This document shows positions 1-11,261 of a stretch of 64,000 nt of DNA, in pieces (position 1 is the first letter of the stretch; the number at the start of each line of letters is the position of its first letter). The notes beneath the pieces are model-generated. The model worked only from the letters and a program-made list of their open reading frames with translations. It did not search any database and was not told the origin of the DNA. Made by a program: the position numbers and the translations under genes. The stretch covers positions 13,505,322-13,569,321 of the forward strand of contig JAJLRJ010000013.1 in NCBI GenBank assembly GCA_024195265.1, written 5' to 3'. Origin of the DNA: Dendrophyllia cribrosa. Taxonomy: Eukaryota; Cnidaria; Anthozoa; Scleractinia; Dendrophylliidae.

Positions 1-130
1 TGAAAAGTGTTTCCGAAGCAATGACATCCACTCATTCCGGACCTGGATGAGCTGGGAATTTTCAGTCTGTATGCTACTAGCGGCGGTGGAGCGAAAAAAA
101 GGCTACATTGTTAAATTGGAAGTAAATGGC

Positions 131-396
131 ATGAATGTTGATATGCAGGTTGACACAGCGGCGGACTTCTCCATTATGAGCAAAGATACGTACTTAAGAA
201 CATTCCATAACAGGACACTGATGTGAAGTTGAAGACGTATACAGGGGAAACCTTAAGCACATGTGGTCAAATACAATGCAAAGTCGTGTACAAAGGGGAA
301 GAATGTACACCTCTAATGATCGTGGCTGAGTATGATGATAAGCCAACTTTGCTGGGAAGGAATTGGCTCGAGAAATTAAATCTCGATTGGAGCGAA
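131..396 (+). pseudogene. gypsy aspartic protease fragment
   Basis: The translation contains V-D-T-A-A-D, the D-T/S-A/G active-site triad of retropepsins, followed after a frameshift by LLGRNWLEKL, the typical end of the gypsy protease. A TGA at 224 and a frame change near 190-225 break it. It would have processed the Gag-Pol polyprotein. The assignment rests on the triad, the terminal GRNWL motif and its place directly before RT. Confidence 0.65.
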
Positions 397-1887
397 TTTT
401 TAATTTGCACACACCGGGGAGTGAAAATCTGGATCGCCTTCTTAAAAATCACGTAAAACTTTTTAATGAAGGTTATGATGGCATGAAGGGGCTGGAGGCC
501 CACATTCGGGTACATGAAGGTTCTTCGCCAATTTACTTCAAAGCACGCCCGGTACCCTATGCTTCGAAAGAGGCAGAGGCAGAGCTCAACAAACTGGAGG
601 AAAATGGTGTTATTGTTAAAATTGAGCAGAGTGACTGGGTAAGCCCGATAGTTGTAGTGCCAAAGGCTGATGGGTCTGTGCGAATATGCGGTGATTACAA
701 GGTGACCATTAATCAAGTGGTTGATGATGAACAATATCCTCTTCCAACGGCGCAAGACTTGTATTCCATTCTTGCTGGATCCAAGGAGTGTTCACCAAAC
801 TCGATCTTTCACATGCTTATGCACAAATGAGTGTCAATAAAGTCAGCCAGAAATGCTTAAGTATCAACACCCATAAAGGACTGTACGCCTACACGAAGTT
901 GCCGTATGGTGTAAAATCTGCGCCAAAGATTTTCCAAGCGACCATGGACAAGATTTTACAAGGGGTTGAGAAATGTGTGTGCAATCAAGATGATATTCTT
1001 ACTGGCAGTGTTGACACTAAAGAGAACCTGGGAATTCTGGCCGAGGTATTAGAAAGGACTACACAAGTATAATATGCGGTTAAAGCTGAGCAAGTGTATT
1101 TTCCTGACGAAGCAAGTTGTGTTTCTTGTCCTACGTGTTGATGGTGACGAGTTGCACCCAGTTCAGGAGAAGATTGCAGCCATTAAGAATGCCCCAGTTC
1201 CGACGAATGTGAGTGAATGTCGGTCTTTCTTTGGCATGGTACAGTACTACTTACTAGGGTTGGCCACCACTCTCGCACCTTTGCACCAGTTGGTAAAGAA
1301 AGATACCCAGTGGAAGTGGACCCGTGAAGCACAGAAAGCATATGAAAGATGCAAGACAAGTCTTACCAGCGACGCCCTCCTTGTACATTATGATTCCAAA
1401 CGGGAACTTCGACTGGCGTGTGATGCTTTATCTTATGGACTTGGTGCAGTAATCAGTCATGTGATGGATGACGGGCATGAAAGACCGATTGCATTTGCGT
1501 CAAGAACATTGACTACCAGTGAGAAAAATTATGCCCAAATCGAAAAAGAAGCTTTATCCTTGGTGTTTGTGGTAAAGAGATTCCATCAATTCCTGTATGG
1601 CCGTAAATTCACCCTGTGACCGACCACAAGCCCTTCCAAGCAATCTTGGGTCCCAAATCTGCAGTTCCAACCTTAGCAGCAGCACGTATGCAAAGATGGG
1701 CACTCGTGCCATCGGCATGATTATGACCTCGAGTATCGCAGGTCGGAGAAACATTCCATCGCTGACGCTCTATCGAGATTGCCTCATTAGAACTCAAGTG
1801 AGGGCATGGAGTGTGAAATCTATACAATTAGATCAGTTCGTAAATATTTCCCGGTTATGGCCGCGGATATTGCGCAGGAGACGCTAA
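397..1887 (+). pseudogene. gypsy reverse transcriptase-RNase H, frameshifted
   Basis: RT motifs run in the expected order: the SPIVVVPKADGSVR block (about 640-690), FTKLDLSHAYAQM (from 790), LPYGVKSAPKIFQ (from 898), and the catalytic box read as NQDDIL near 985, where most relatives have YxDD(I/L). RNase H follows, with LACDALSYGLGAVI (about 1410) and EKNYAQIEKEALSLVF (about 1530). Frame changes occur near 785, 1072 and 1617. The C-terminal part degrades into the LINE insertion. Family is clear; function is lost. Confidence 0.85.
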
Positions 1888-1967
1888 ATGATCGATGTTT
1901 GTGCAGGGTGTATGAGAATAATTTGAATGGATGGCCTGAGATGTGTGATGATGTGGAGCTGAAACCA

Positions 1968-2397
1968 TTAATCTTTAATCTTTAATCTTTAATCTTTAAT
2001 CTTTAATCTTTAATCTTTAATCTTTAATCTTTAATCTTTAATCTTTAATCTTTAATCTTTAATCTTTAATCTTTAATCTTTAATCTTTAATCTTTAATCT
2101 TTAATCTTTAATCTTTAATCTTTAATCTTTAGTCTTTAATCTTTAATCTTTAATCTTTAATCTTTAATCTTTAATCTTTAATCTTTAATCTTTAATCTTT
2201 AATCTTTAATCTTTAATCTTTAATCTTTAATCTTTAATCTTTAATCTTTAATCTTTAATCTTTAATCTTTAATCTTTAATCTTTAATCTTTAATCTTTAA
2301 TCTTTAATCTTTAATCTTTAATCTTTAATCTTTAATCTTTAATCTTTAATCTTTAATCTTTAATCTTTAATCTTTAATCTTTAATCTTTAATCTTTA
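1968..2397. repeat. (TTTAATC)n heptanucleotide microsatellite, about 61 units
   Basis: About 430 bp of nearly uninterrupted TTTAATC; one unit reads TTTAGTC near 2130. It lies at the 3' end of the LINE, so it is best read as an expanded version of the element's tail repeat rather than a random satellite. Confidence 0.95.
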
Positions 2398-2542
2398 TTT
2401 ATACACGGTAAAAAAAATCATCAGGTATAAAAATTCCTATACAATAACTAACGTACTAAAACCTTAAAATCCTAATCTTAACATTAAATATTAACTTAAA
2501 ACAATAAGCCACGCAAAAACCTGATTTCCATGAATGCCGTGT

Positions 2543-3577
2543 TTAAAAATTATAGTAGAGAAGGCGTTTAAATTCACTTAATGAATAAGACTCTCTAATG
2601 TTACAGGGTAAGCTGTTCCAAACGGTTGCCCCGCTGTAACTAAAACTATTTTTCATGTAGTTAGTTCTTGGAAAGGGGACAACAAGTTTGTTTACCGAGT
2701 TCCTCAAAGAATAGTTTGATTCATTTCGCTTTATAAATTTACATGTGAGATATTCAGGTACCAGACCGTTTAAAGACTTGAAGACCATTAAGGCGTTCTG
2801 AATTTGACGTTGAGAATACAAGTCTTTCCAGTTGAGTTTGTGAAACAAGGAATAAACATATACGTCATAGTTTGACGAAGTTATTACTCGTGCAGCACGG
2901 TTTTGTAGTTTTTGTAGCTTATTAGATAATGTTTTGCCACAATTACCCCAGATTGGGCTGCAGTAATCAAAGTGAGATTGAACTAATGAGTTGTATATAT
3001 TGAGTAGAATGGATTGAGGCACAAATGGCTTAACTCGCTTTATGGCTCCAATTGCAGAAGCGATCTTTTTACACAGTTTATCAATGTGGGAATGCCACGT
3101 TAAATTTTCATCGATATAAATTCCAAGTGATTTCACAGAAGAAACTTGTTCAATTGGAACATTATCAATGGAAAGTTTGAGTGTATCATATAGAGTACTT
3201 AATCTTTGCCTTGAGCCGATCAACATAAATTCAGTCTTTGTAGCGTTCAAGGTAAGTCTGTTAGACAGAAGCCATTTACTTAGCTTTTCAAGTTCTTGAG
3301 ATAGACTAGACTGAATCGAATGCAAATCAGAACCAGCATAAGTAATGTGGGTGTCATCAGCATACATTCTAGGCACGCTGAACGATAGACAGTTAGGTAA
3401 GTCGTTAATATAAATTAGAAATAAAAGAGGGCCAAGGATCGTTCCTTGTGGCACACCACATTTAAGAGTGGTGAAGTCAGAGAGACAGCCATTAACTGAG
3501 CACTGTTGTGTGCGATTCGTCAAGTACGATTTAAACCAATGAAGAGTTTTACCTTGAATCCCACATCGATTCATCAT
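2543..3577 (-). pseudogene. LINE reverse transcriptase, C-terminal 344 residues
   Basis: The 344-residue frame carries KTLHWFKSYLTNRTQ, the GVPQGTILGPLLFLIYIND block and the catalytic RMYADDTHI box, then the thumb and C-terminal region (LGIYIDENLTWHSHI; NYDVYVYSLFHKLNW) ending in SEFKRLLYYNF. All are typical of non-LTR reverse transcriptases (RVT_1). The endonuclease and the N-terminal RT motifs are absent, so it is a 5'-truncated copy. No internal stop is present, which suggests a fairly recent insertion compared with the host gypsy copy. Confidence 0.85.
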
Positions 3578-3592
3578 TCATCATTCATCATT

Positions 3593-4828
3593 CCATAATA
3601 GAAGGCATGAACTGTCCTGTGAGCAAGGATGTGTCCTCTGGAGAATTCGAGTGAATGTTCCTGCGAGGTTTAGAAGTCATTTGCTGAAGGAATTGTACTG
3701 GGAACATCTGGGCGTGTGTAGTATGAAAGCCATTGCTCGAAGTTTCATGTGGTGGCCTGGACTGGACGGAGAAATCGAATCGGTGGTCAAGAGTTGTACA
3801 GTGTGTCAGAATGTGAGAAGTTTGCCACCCAAAATGCCTTTGTATTCCCAGAAATGGCCAACAAAACCCTTTCAGAGAGTTCACATTGACTTCTACCAGA
3901 AGGGAAAAGATTACTTTCTTGTGCTCGTTGACAGTCATTCTAAATGGATAGACGTAAAGCACATGACCTCCACCACAACTGAGCGAACCATTGACGAATT
4001 AAGGCTCATCTTTGCTGAGCATGGCTTGCCGGAACAATTGGTGTCCGATAATGGTCCACAGTTTACGTCAGATGCATTTGCTAAGTTCATGTGTCAGAAC
4101 TGAATCAAGCATAGGTTGGTTCCCCCATACCACCCGGTTTCAAATGGTGCAGCGGACAGGTCAGTCCGTGTAGTGAAGGAAGCCTTGGAGACATGTCAAT
4201 GAAGCACAGACTGGCCAATTTTCTGATCAAGTACCGATCTACACCCACAGTGTGACCGGGCGAACTCCAGCTGAACTTATGGTGAAGAGACTTTGCAGAA
4301 ACCAAATCTGGCACAAGCTGTTGAGAGCAAACAGATGAAACAAAAGTAGTACCATGAAAAGTCTCAGATTGAGTGAGTATTCAAGGAGAATGATCCTGTT
4401 AGAGTTCGCAGTTCTGTCAGAGGATTTAAGCCGGAGTTGGTGGAAGTCGGTGGTATCTGGTTCAAGCGGAAAACTTGACAAGGCACGTTCACGCAGATCA
4501 TCTCATTACAGCACTCGATAATGAGGAGGCCTCAACCGATCCGGGAAATTTTTTTGAGCCGACAGGAAGCATGTCTGAACCTGATGTTTGCGTACAAGTG
4601 GTTCCTGGAAGTAATTTTAAGTCACAGTCAAGTCGCACCCCACAACTGATTCCTGAGAGTAATCAAACTGAACCTGTGCTGTCGCTCGCTCCTGCACCCG
4701 AAACAGCAAACTTGCCTTTTCCTGGAGAGGCACAAACAGGGAAAGCACCAGAAATAACATCATCGCCACTCCGAACTCTGAGACGCTCGGGTAGAATAAG
4801 GAAGCCGGTCGTAAAGATGAATTTGTGA
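3593..4828 (+). pseudogene. gypsy integrase and C-terminal tail
   Basis: Translation around 3651-4103 shows the zinc-binding tail C-x2-C (SCTVCQNVR), then the DDE core: HIDFYQKGKDYFLVLVDSHS with the first D near 3890 and LVSDNGPQFTSDAF with the second D near 4050. The YHPVSNGAADRSVRVVKEAL block with the E follows a TGA at 4100. More frame changes lie between 4200 and 4480. The final frame (4475-4828) is a low-complexity linker ending in RRSGRIRKP, typical of the end of metazoan gypsy polyproteins. Non-functional. Confidence 0.8.
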
Positions 4829-4924
4829 AAATCAGACTTGTATCAGACAAAAATAAGAACAGAGAACAATGTCGTACTTTTTCTATTACTGTTTATGTAT
4901 TTTTCATATCTTGTTTACCTCTTT

Positions 4925-5175
4925 TTGGTGGGAAAGTGGTGTTGCCTATTAGCATATTCATGTCATTCATGTTGCAAATTAGCATATGCGGAGTATTTAA
5001 GGTTTGAATATTCATTTAAAGACTTTAACATGTGCCTGACTGCGGGCAGCCAAATTGTGTAGCGATGTTTGTGTCCTGCATGATTAAATACTACATAACG
5101 CATTTTGGTGAATTAGCTAAACTGGGACGTGTGCGTTTTAGGCGGCACGAAGTGCGACCTCGACATGTGTGACAA
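4925..5175 (+). repeat. Possible 3' LTR remnant of the gypsy element
   Basis: The AT-rich stretch just after the pol end contains a TATA-like AGTATTTAAGG near 4993 and sits where a 3' LTR should lie. The 5' LTR is outside the window, so the repeat cannot be confirmed here and the boundaries are guesses. Confidence 0.3.
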
Positions 5176-5865
5176 TGATAATGTTTGAAACATCAAATAT
5201 GCATGTTTTGCACAATTTTGCATTTTGTATCTTGCCAAACAACCGCGCGATTTTGGGCTGAAGTTATTAAATGGTGTTGCGATCTGGGTGTAGTCATAAA
5301 CAACCTTTCAGATAAGGACATATTATTTCGTATACAGGAATGTGAAGACAATCTTTTCATTTAAATTTATATTTGTTTTCAAGTCGGAAAATAAAAAAAA
5401 TCGTTTTGCTCTTTAGCCTCGAAAGATTTTTAAAAAGAAAAGACAATCTATTCATGAATCATATTTTGTTGGTTGGTAAACAGCATATCTATGATTGTAG
5501 ACGCACCAAAACAAACCATCATAAAAAAAACTACGCTAAATCGCGAAACAAAATGTCCATTTATCTACGGAAATGACTTAAATATTGTAACAACAAAAAC
5601 CGATCATGAATGTCGACACTTGGCATGCATTACTTTATATCGGTACTGTCTTTGTGAATGTAATAAATGAAATAAAATAAAAAGGAATGAAATAAAAAGT
5701 CATTAAAATACAGAAATAAGCTTGAAACATAATTACACAACATCAAGAACAGTTATAATTAACCTTACGATGTTTTGTTTTCATGACATAGCTCTTAGAG
5801 CCCTTTGATTATGAATTATTATGTTTTACTTATTGCCTTATTTGTCTTTTGTTGCTTTTTTGCAG
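5176..5865. other. Non-coding stretch upstream of the channel exon
   Basis: AT-rich sequence with only short open frames and no recognisable domain. It ends in a pyrimidine-rich tract and a TGCAG acceptor at 5865. Most likely intron of the channel gene. Confidence 0.5.
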
Positions 5866-6031
5866 TTATGGTGATCGTTGTCCCAAGTCGAACCGTGCCA
5901 AAGCTTTTGCCATTGTGTGGTTACTTACCAGTCTCATACTGTTTTCATTTTTGATGGGTGCAATATCTTCAATTTTAACTGTCACGGTGATTGAGTCAAG
6001 AATAATAGTCCCTAAAAGCGGTGGAAATAAG
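5866..6031 (+). CDS. Channel exon A: selectivity filter end and pore-lining helix
   Basis: The acceptor TTTTTTGCAG ends at 5865 and the donor GTTATT starts at 6032. The exon enters with one base (T) that completes a codon; if the previous exon ends in GG, the codon is Gly and the filter reads G-Y-G-D. YGDRCPKSNRAKAF is followed by about 25 hydrophobic residues with a G-A-I-S-S kink, matching the helix after a potassium filter. Confidence 0.7.
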
Positions 6032-9000
6032 GTTATTAACATAAAGTACTTTTTTTAAACTGTGATGGGTATAATAGGATGTTGTTTGCACCAAAAAACG
6101 CACTTAATGATTTCTATTAGTCATACCAAACGACAAAGAACTACCATAATCCTTCGGAGCATAGAGTGGAGCCGAAAGCGCGTCAAAACTTGGGACGTGC
6201 ATTCCAAAATTTAGTAGAGCACTTTGGGTCTAATAAACATGAGCAAGTTCAAACAAACTAGGTTGAATGGAAGTAGAAGCAATTTTAAATCCCTAAATTT
6301 ATGGTGATCATTATATGGCTGGCTGTCAGGAGAAAATGTTTTTATAAATAGTTTTCGATTTCAGTTACCCGTCACATAATACAGTAGTTTGAATACAGTG
6401 TTGAGCAAATCTTCAAATCTAAAACAAAAATCGTAGAAAAGCTGGTAGTCCAAGTGATAACAACTTTACTTGTGGTTTTATTTGGAGACGATGGGGTGCT
6501 AAGCATTTCTATTTTTATAGAACAGAAAAATGGAAATCTATAATGGTAAACTATTTGAGATAACTTTACGGAAGACAAATATGAACAAAATGTGCGTTCC
6601 CGCGACAACAGGAAAAATCGTACAGAGCAGAAAATTGAGTGATCATGGCTGGATTTTCTGTTTTTCTGTTGTTGCTTCCGATTGTCATTTCGGGTGCAAT
6701 TTTTAGTCTATTGACGAATTTATTCCCTGATTATGCTTCTCGATTTTGATTTTGAATCCTTTGAAAGTTGGTTACTTGGTTAAATCTGAAAAGCGGGAAA
6801 CTGAATTCGGAAAAGCCCTGAAGTGAGAAGTGAAAACAACATAATTTTTATTTTGCTTAACAGGTAGCAGCAATTACTAACTCGGCAGAAGAAAAGTTGG
6901 CAATTAAGGGACAGTTGGGAAGCAAGTTGAAGCTAAGTATGATACATTCATCGTTCCATTTTTATGCTTTTTCTTGAACAGAACGTTAATTGATTGTTGC
7001 AGAAGGCCGAATGTTGCTCCACCAATATGTGTTATCTTTATATTTCTATTCATTAAACAGCTAAACCCCTTATTTAGAGCAAAGTTGTTATTTACGCAAG
7101 CTATATTTTTCCACTTGGTGTTTATGGTCCACTCTAGTCTGGCACCCAGACCCATCCCCTTAACGATTAAATGTACAGGTGGGTCTGACGGGACTCGTAC
7201 TGCGCATGATAATTTCACTAGTTAGTACATGTAGCTCTAGCTTAAAAATACGAGGCACTATCTTATCATGCGCTCGTGCGCAGTACGAGCCCTTCCAGAA
7301 CCAGCTCTCAATGGTGTGGGTGAACAGACGAAGACTACACAGCTCAGCTTGAGAGTATCCTCCCGAGTATCCTAGTCACACTAAATTCTTTACATTCTGT
7401 TTTACTGAACAAATTATATTCACACAAGCTATCATTGTCAGCGAAGAAAAGACAGTCAAAAAGTAAGGATAGATGAAGAGCTAAAAATATGGTAATAAGA
7501 AGATAATCATGAATATTTTAAATTCAAAATTGCAGTCAACTTGCATGTTAGTAAAGTCGTTAGGTAAAAGTAACCTGAATAGTCACTTCACCTCGTTCTT
7601 TTTACAGACCAATTACACGTATGTGTTTGCTGAACGACTGTATTTGTGTTTTCTTAGCCACAACATATTCAACTGTGGAAGCGCTGACCAGGTCTCTTAA
7701 GGAAGGCAAAGTGGACTACGTGATTGTTGACATGTATCTTCCAGTTAAACGTAAAGACTTGTTCAATGGTTCTTGGTTTGAAATTGTAGCATTGCTGGAA
7801 GTAGAATTGTACCACGGGGTCATTCTACAAGGGGATGCATTTAAACTGGCCTTAGCACTTGAAAGGATGATAAAATTCGACAATGTGCAGACGAAATATC
7901 TTGAAGACCAGGAAAAGGAAGAGGTTCTTTTTACACCTATTGCTTTTTTCTTCTTCTCTTCTTTCTGTATTTAATCTGAAATCACGACAAATGAAATCCG
8001 ACCTTAATGCACAAACATGCTGTAGGTAACAAAGCGGAAAATACTCCTTTGCAGTCACGATTGGTTCGAAAATATAAATGTGTTTATTGGTTAATACAGG
8101 TTTCTGTTAAATGGTATTTTAATCAAAGATATAACTCGCCACCTGCTATGAACACCAGCGCTGACTTCTATTAAGATATTCAAAAAAGGAACGGGGTCAT
8201 CAAGGAAAAAGAAAACTAAAAACATTGCGCGGCAAATATGTTCCTTAGTGTACCAGGCACAAGTAAAAAACACATGTATATCCTCGAATATATGGTAGTA
8301 CAACGAATTTTAATAATACTTTTAATAGCCGGTCAACTTTGCTACCGTCTTGAAACACTACATGATATTCCGAGAAAAAATTCAATAAGAACGGTAAAAA
8401 ATTGTTTCGACATTTTTTTGGTCTTTTTTTACAGGAACCAAGCCCAATAGAGTCCAAAGAGTCCTTGTTTTTCGATCCCTCCAGTCCTTTCTTCCAGTAT
8501 ATTTTGTATGCAAGCCTGGGTACCCTGTGTTTCTTCCTGGTCTGTGGTGGACTGTATCAAGTAATCTACCTTAAACAAAGAAGACGATCATATTGTAAGT
8601 ATTGTTTTGTCCGGAAAACCACTACGGTTAGAGTCGAATGTAAACAGCGTAGATGTATGTAATCAAACAAGAATGCGAGTAGAACAATGTGCATGCGCAT
8701 GCTATCTGTCTATCTTCATTATTATTTTATTATTTTAATTTATTTCTGTTTTCAAACTTTACAAAAATCAGTGATTTACCAGTAATAACTTTGCCAAACA
8801 ACGTTTTGCATCCAGATTTTGGAATGTGCTAACGATACCAAGAGTTCCATACCGTGATGCTTAGCGCTTTCTCTAGCCTGTCTACACCACTATTTTTCGT
8901 GGCAAATAGCCTTACAGTCTATTAATAATATATTAATATGTACTTCTCTTGAACTAATTACTCACAGGCGTTTGTTTTACATTTGCTAAAAATGTTTAAC

Positions 9001-9454
9001 CCTTTCACTCCCAAGAGTGCCAAACAACAAAATTCAAGAAAAATTCCAAATTTCATTTTGTAAAATATCGAAAAACAAATGGTACCATGCAAAAGTACTG
9101 GCGAAGAGGTTTCATTTGAATGGTCACACCATAGGATTCCATCTACAGACTCAAAAGTTAGAACTACACTACATGTCTCCATAATGGACTCTGGGAGTGA
9201 AAGGGTTAAACATTTAAAACTGGATTCTTTTCTTTGCTGGAATTACAGGTGTATACACGGCAGATCTGGAGAAAAGCCGTAGAGAGCTAAAAGGCTTGGT
9301 CGATGAATTTTATCACTCCCTCCACCAGATTTGGAGGGAAATGAGAAAGAGGCACAAGCAAGAGCTTTTGGAGCTGGGGCGAAAGAAGAGAGAGAATAAA
9401 AGAAAGCGGAGCAACCGTAATAGAATAATTACGATTTTCAGTTCAAACAACTAG
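5866..9454 (+). CDS. Ionotropic glutamate receptor-like channel with potassium-type pore, 3' five exons
   Basis: Five exons (5866-6031, 6864-6936, 7658-7923, 8435-8594, 9249-9454) join with matching phases (2, 0, 1, 0, 1) and encode about 289 residues. The order is Y-G-D plus a pore-lining helix, a second ligand-binding lobe, a final membrane helix and a basic cytoplasmic tail ending at TAG 9452-9454. This is the layout of the second half of an ionotropic glutamate receptor, but the YGD-x2-P-x4-RAKAF-x3-W signature is that of potassium channels, as in bacterial GluR0. The amino-terminal half, first membrane helix and pore helix lie upstream of the window. It should act in the plasma membrane as a ligand-gated cation channel; ligand unknown. 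Confidence 0.7.
6864..6936 (+). CDS. Channel exon B: start of ligand-binding lobe S2
   Basis: A small exon between CAG 6863 and GTATGA at 6937. It encodes VAAITNSAEEKLAIK and a basic stretch, resembling the start of lobe S2 in glutamate receptors and periplasmic binding proteins. Phase 0 in, phase 1 out, fitting both neighbours. Confidence 0.6.
7658..7923 (+). CDS. Channel exon C: core of ligand-binding lobe S2
   Basis: The acceptor TTTTCTTAG ends at 7657 and the donor starts at 7924. It encodes TYSTVEALTRSLKEGKVDYV, the helix and turn of a binding-protein lobe, then VDMYLP, where the acidic D falls in the region that contacts amino-acid ligands in glutamate receptors. A run near 7830-7880 (GDAFKLALALERMIKF) matches the last S2 helix. 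Confidence 0.65.
8435..8594 (+). CDS. Channel exon D: last transmembrane helix
   Basis: The acceptor TTTTTTTACAG ends at 8434 and the donor GTAAGT starts at 8595. A PSSPFFQYILYASLGTL-type helix of about 22 hydrophobic residues is followed by the stop-transfer KQRRRS, the expected last membrane segment after S2. Confidence 0.65.
8998..9207 (+). repeat. MITE-like repeat, copy 1, in the channel intron
   Basis: Ends are inverted: AACCCTTTCACTCCCA at the left and TGGGAGTGAAAGGGTT at the right. The body matches the copy at 10274-10575 closely and a diverged copy at 62143-62361. Confidence 0.8.
9249..9454 (+). CDS. Channel exon E: basic cytoplasmic tail and stop
   Basis: The acceptor AATTACAG ends at 9248. 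The exon codes a charged helical tail with KKRENKRKRSNRNR and stops at TAG 9452-9454. The strongly basic tail after the last helix agrees with a cytoplasmic end. Confidence 0.65.
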
Positions 9455-9805
9455 TAGTACCTTATTCAGTATCACATACACAATGTGTGCCAGTTTCATA
9501 ATATAACGCTTTGAACACTTGGTATATAATTATTTGTCGTGGTCTTTTAGGACTGTGGAGAGCATTGGCTCTTTCATGCACTGTTTACTTTTCGCTAACA
9601 GTTAAAGAATGCGCATGGATAGTCGTTGAAATGTAAAAATATGTTGAGATTTTAGTTGTTAATGTTGCCTTGAAGTATCAGCTTCCAACTAACACAGCTA
9701 ATACGTGCTGGGTTTTAAAATGTATAAACGAACCGCGGCGCGGTGTAATAACAATTGTATCGTGGAAAATAATATGAAGTTATGTTAGCTGCAGAGGACA
9801 AAATG

Positions 9806-9811
9806 AATAAA
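9806..9811 (+). terminator. Candidate poly(A) signal of the channel gene
   Basis: AATAAA about 350 bp after the stop codon; another lies near 10202. Position-based only. Confidence 0.35.
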
Positions 9812-9869
9812 AGTGAACAGGTCAATCCTGATTGACCTAAATCTAGGAAGTCCCGTAAGCTGTTGCAAT

Positions 9870-10075
9870 AGCATTAATCTAGTCATAGATAACTTAACAC
9901 TCAAAAACAACAGCACAGTATCTCGGAGTAACAATTAACAAAAACATGACTTGGTGTGACCACATCGAGGCCATTTTTTCAAAATTAATTAAAGAATTGC
10001 CATGCTCAAACAAATTAGACATCTATTACCCGTTCAAACGCGTTACACAATGTACAATAGCTTAATTTTACCTTA
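9870..10075 (+). mobile_element. LINE reverse transcriptase fragment
   Basis: Translation on + reads NKNMTWCDHIEAIFSKL, then IRHLLPVQTRYTMYNSLI. This is the C-terminal RT region of non-LTR elements (compare LTWHSHI in the LINE at 2543-3577). It is short, broken and inactive. Confidence 0.65.
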
Positions 10076-10273
10076 AAGCTAGAGGTAGATTTTTACGTGC
10101 TTTCTTTGCATCTGCGGTGGTTGCTCTATAACTGCGACCATCACTTTTAAAAATATTTTTAGTTTCATGATATGTAGTGTGCACTGTGACAGGCTATTGT
10201 GAATAAAATGTATTTGTAATGGAATTGCAGTGGGACCTCCCCCAGCACCTTTTCATGCTCTTACTCGTCTCTT

Positions 10274-10575
10274 TTAACCCTTTAACTCCCAAGAGTGCCA
10301 AACATCAAAATTAAAGAAAAATCCCAAATTTTATTTTGTAAAATATTGGTAAACAAATGGTACCATGTAAAAGTACTACCGAAGAGGTTTCATTTGAATG
10401 GTCACACCATAGGATTTCATCAACAGACTCAAAAGTTAAAACAAATGGTACCATGCAAAAGTACTGCTGAAGAGCTTTCATTTGAATGGTCACATCATAG
10501 GATTTCGTCCACAGACTCAAAAGTTAGAACTAAAATACATGTCTCCATAATTGACTCTGGGAGTGAAAGGGTTAA
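10274..10575 (+). repeat. MITE-like repeat, copy 2, with internal 88-bp tandem duplication
   Basis: It has the same inverted ends as the 8998-9207 copy. A segment beginning ACAAATGGTACCATG occurs twice in tandem (about 10351-10440 and 10441-10525), which explains why this copy is longer. Confidence 0.8.
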
Positions 10576-11261
10576 CGGGAGGAATATGACGAGGGAAATG
10601 TAACGAAGGTAATATGATGGGGGGAATATCGCGAGGGGAATATGTAATCCTTTCTTTTGCTATTGTTTTCAGCCCCGCCTCTCCCCTGTTACAATCAAAG
10701 CCACACCCAGCTTTTTAGACACTGTATTGAATGGAGCTATGTGATATATTCCCCTGAAAAGAACAAAGAAAACTAAGCTTGGTGAAAAATAAGCTATATT
10801 GTTCTGTTTTAAGTACCTTAATTAATAGAGCACAATTATTTGAAAAAGAAACAGTTCAGGTTCTGTGGATCTGATCTAGGGCTGCATTTAACTTTTGTTA
10901 TTTGTTGGTAGAGTTCCCTCAAGCTGTTAAGACACATTCATCGTTCAATAAAAATTGTATTGTAAGAAGTCTGTATTTTGTTGCCAAGTGAATTTTGTTG
11001 ATGTTCCAAGATACAAGAAAAAGTGGTCTGTTTCCCTTTGACTTTTGAGAATGACTGACATGACTGGTCTTTCGCTGGGTCAGACGTGACTGACACTGCG
11101 CATACTCTACGCTGACCAATTACAACTAATACTACGTTCACACCAACACTTAAACATGTTTAAATGTTGTTTAGTTTAAAACAGGTTTAGAAAAATACCT
11201 CCTAACCTGGCGTAATATTTGGAGTGAAATCTTTACTAAAAGAAACTTTATTGACTTTTGC

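Larger units (their letters stand above)
1968..3592 (-). mobile_element. 5'-truncated non-LTR retrotransposon (LINE) inserted in the gypsy element
   Basis: Read on -, the element starts within its RT domain at about 3577, ends its ORF at 2543, has a short 3' UTR (2398-2542) and finishes in a long heptanucleotide array (1968-2397). This is the usual form of a 5'-truncated LINE of the CR1/L2/Rex1 type, whose 3' ends carry short tandem repeats. Gypsy pol sequence is present on both sides, and a short CCAT-type match on both sides may be the remnant of a target-site duplication. Confidence 0.75.
1..4828 (+). mobile_element. Degenerate Ty3/gypsy LTR retrotransposon (5' part outside window)
   Basis: In order on + are an aspartic protease remnant, reverse transcriptase, RNase H, integrase and a tail ending in an RRSGR/RKP motif, which is the Ty3/gypsy pol order. 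The reading frame is broken many times (around 190-225, 375-420, 785, 1072 and 1617) and by a nested LINE at 1968-3592, so the copy is inactive. gag and the 5' LTR would lie before base 1. The channel exons downstream are on the same strand, so the element may sit in an intron of that gene. Confidence 0.85.
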
